From JBCBDX01 sp038529265 (lineage in GTDB: Bacteria > Pseudomonadota > Alphaproteobacteria > Rhizobiales > Rhizobiaceae): a DNA stretch of 64,000 bases. Numbering within the stretch: the stretch's first letter is position 1; each line of letters opens with the position of its first letter. The position numbers and the translations under genes are program-made. The notes below the pieces were generated by a model. It did not search any database. It saw only the letters and a list, made by a program, of their open reading frames with translations, and was not told the origin of the DNA. The DNA is taken from NCBI GenBank assembly GCA_038529265.1, contig JBCBDX010000002.1, positions 62,001 to 126,000 on the forward strand. Reading direction: 5' to 3'. Positions 63,042 to 64,000 of this stretch are shown here, one piece after another.

Positions 63042-63655
63042 TTGAAACGCTCCTCAAGAGCTTCGACAGCTGCTTTTGACAACACCAAAGTGTTGCGCCG
63101 CAAAATGTCGTACACATTGATGCCTTGAACCGGCAGCACATCAACATTGGGAATGTTGGAGGCAGCATTGGCAAAGTTTGCGTCAAGCTCAGCGCCGCCA
63201 ATAACAAGTGCGTTCTCCAGACCGAGGCCCTTCAGCTGAGCGGACAGTGTTTTGGTTTTGCCATCAGCCGCAAGCTCATCCACGACAATCAGCGCTTCAC
63301 CCTTCACCTTTGAAGAGATCGCGTGCTTGAGAGCCAGTGCGCGTACCTTCTTTGGCAAATCAATCGCGTGGCTGCGTGAAACGGGACCGTGCGCCTTGCC
63401 ACCACCACGGAATTGCGGTGCAGAAGCGGCATGGTGACGGGCATTACCCGTACCTTTTTGGCGGTACATTTTCGCGCCTGTGCGAGCAATGTCCGAGCGA
63501 CCGAGCGTCTGGTGAGAACCCTGCTGGCGCTTTGCCAACTGATAGCTGACCATGCGTTGCAAAATATCGGCACGCGGCTCGAGACCAAATACCTCGTCAG
63601 ATACACTGACTTTACCGGCGGCCTTACCGTCGAGTTTTTTGACAGAAAGTTCCAT
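63038..63655 (-). CDS. rplD: Ribosomal protein uL4
   Basis: 205 residues. SDIARTGAKMYRQKGTGNAR and FRGGGKAHGPVSRSHAIDLP form the extended loop. In E. coli L4 autoregulates the S10 operon; the leader needed to judge that is outside the window. It shares one base with the rplC stop (TAATG). Confidence 0.98.
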   Translation of the reverse strand: MELSVKKLDGKAAGKVSVSDEVFGLEPRADILQRMVSYQLAKRQQGSHQTLGRSDIARTGAKMYRQKGTGNARHHAASAPQFRGGGKAHGPVSRSHAIDLPKKVRALALKHAISSKVKGEALIVVDELAADGKTKTLSAQLKGLGLENALVIGGAELDANFANAASNIPNVDVLPVQGINVYDILRRNTLVLSKAAVEALEERFK

Positions 63656-64000
63656 TATTCCGCTCCCTCCTGGGCAGCCACTTCAGCTTTGGCCGCAGCA
63701 GCACGAAGAGAAGCTGGCATTGGAACACCGTCCTGAGTCCCAGCCTTCACAGCGTCACGCACAAGAATCCAAGCGCCTTTGGAGCCAGGAATAGCACCCT
63801 TGACCAAAATCAAACCGCGATCTTCATCAGTCGACACGATTTCAAGGTTCTGTGTTGTCACACGGGTTGCGCCCATGTGCCCGGCCATTTTCTTGCCTTT
63901 GAAAACCTTGCCCGGGTCCTGACATTGACCGGTCGAACCGTGCGAGCGGTGCGAAATGGAGTTACCATGCGTGGCGCGACCACCACCGAAATTGTGGCGC
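63655..64000 (-). CDS. rplC: Ribosomal protein uL3 (partial, N-terminus outside window)
   Basis: About 114 C-terminal residues are visible, starting with RHNFGGGRATHGNSISHRSH, then GSTGQCQDPGKVFKGKKMAG and GHMGATRVTTQNLEIV. The frame runs off the right edge, so the start lies outside. The Gln in GSTGQC is in the loop that is N5-methylated by PrmB in many bacteria. Confidence 0.96.
   Translation of the reverse strand, partial: RHNFGGGRATHGNSISHRSHGSTGQCQDPGKVFKGKKMAGHMGATRVTTQNLEIVSTDEDRGLILVKGAIPGSKGAWILVRDAVKAGTQDGVPMPASLRAAAAKAEVAAQEGAE

Noticed and set aside
1..64000. CRISPR arrays, tRNA or rRNA genes, insertion sequences, prophage
   Set aside because: No regularly spaced repeats, cloverleaf-like segments, transposase or phage proteins were seen on reading both strands.

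Overview
This window is a chromosomal segment of an alphaproteobacterium, most likely in the Hyphomicrobiales (Rhizobiales). The evidence is gene order: dusB-ntrB-ntrC-ntrY-ntrX-trkA; the eno/ftsB/pdhABC/lpd/glsB/lipA/ratA block; an ispDF fusion; a LexA box of the alphaproteobacterial GTTC-N7-GTTC type; and an S10-spc-alpha ribosomal cluster with adk after secY. Base composition is moderate for that group. I cannot name the genus from the sequence.

Layout. 1-8.5 kb (minus): nitrogen and redox signalling, trkA (cut by the window edge), ntrX, ntrY, ntrC, ntrB and dusB, mostly linked by ATGA overlaps. 8.6-10.3 kb (plus): ispDF and a stand-alone CinA amidase. 10.3-21.4 kb (minus): ratA-like, lipA, glsB-like, lpd, a DUF465 gene whose start looks broken, pdhC, pdhB, pdhA, ftsB, eno, kdsA and a VOC protein. 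Pyruvate dehydrogenase, its lipoylation enzyme and enolase therefore sit together. 21.5-31.4 kb: tgt-queA, two cyclophilins, coaD, a LysE-type exporter, gyrA, marC and ssb. 31.6-34.6 kb: uvrA, divergent from ssb across an SOS box. 34.6-38 kb: a predicted outer-membrane protein, then glnB-glnA behind a clear sigma-54 promoter, the natural target of the NtrBC system at the left end.

38-40.4 kb is the accessory part: a tandem pair of small secreted proteins, the first broken by an in-frame stop, and two further genes I do not recognise. 40.4-44.4 kb (plus) holds a GH1 glycosidase behind a LacI-type palindrome, a PfkB kinase and a beta-CASP metallo-beta-lactamase. 44.4-50.3 kb (minus) is a tightly packed run: degP, rarA, an LpxO-like hydroxylase, crcB, rluC-like, GFA and ASCH.

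50.4-64 kb (minus) is the ribosomal cluster from rplC (cut by the edge) to rplQ, with secY, adk and rpoA. A terminator-like hairpin lies between rplO and secY, and a good sigma-70 promoter lies between adk and rpsM. The cluster therefore probably runs as more than one transcription unit.

I found no tRNA, rRNA, CRISPR array, insertion sequence or prophage. The strongest regulatory leads are a 17-bp inverted repeat before ntrY that contains a CAA-N4-TTG element, three TGCA blocks at exact 10-bp steps upstream of the glnB sigma-54 promoter, and two palindromes before pdhA. All functional calls rest on reading the translations, not on database searches.
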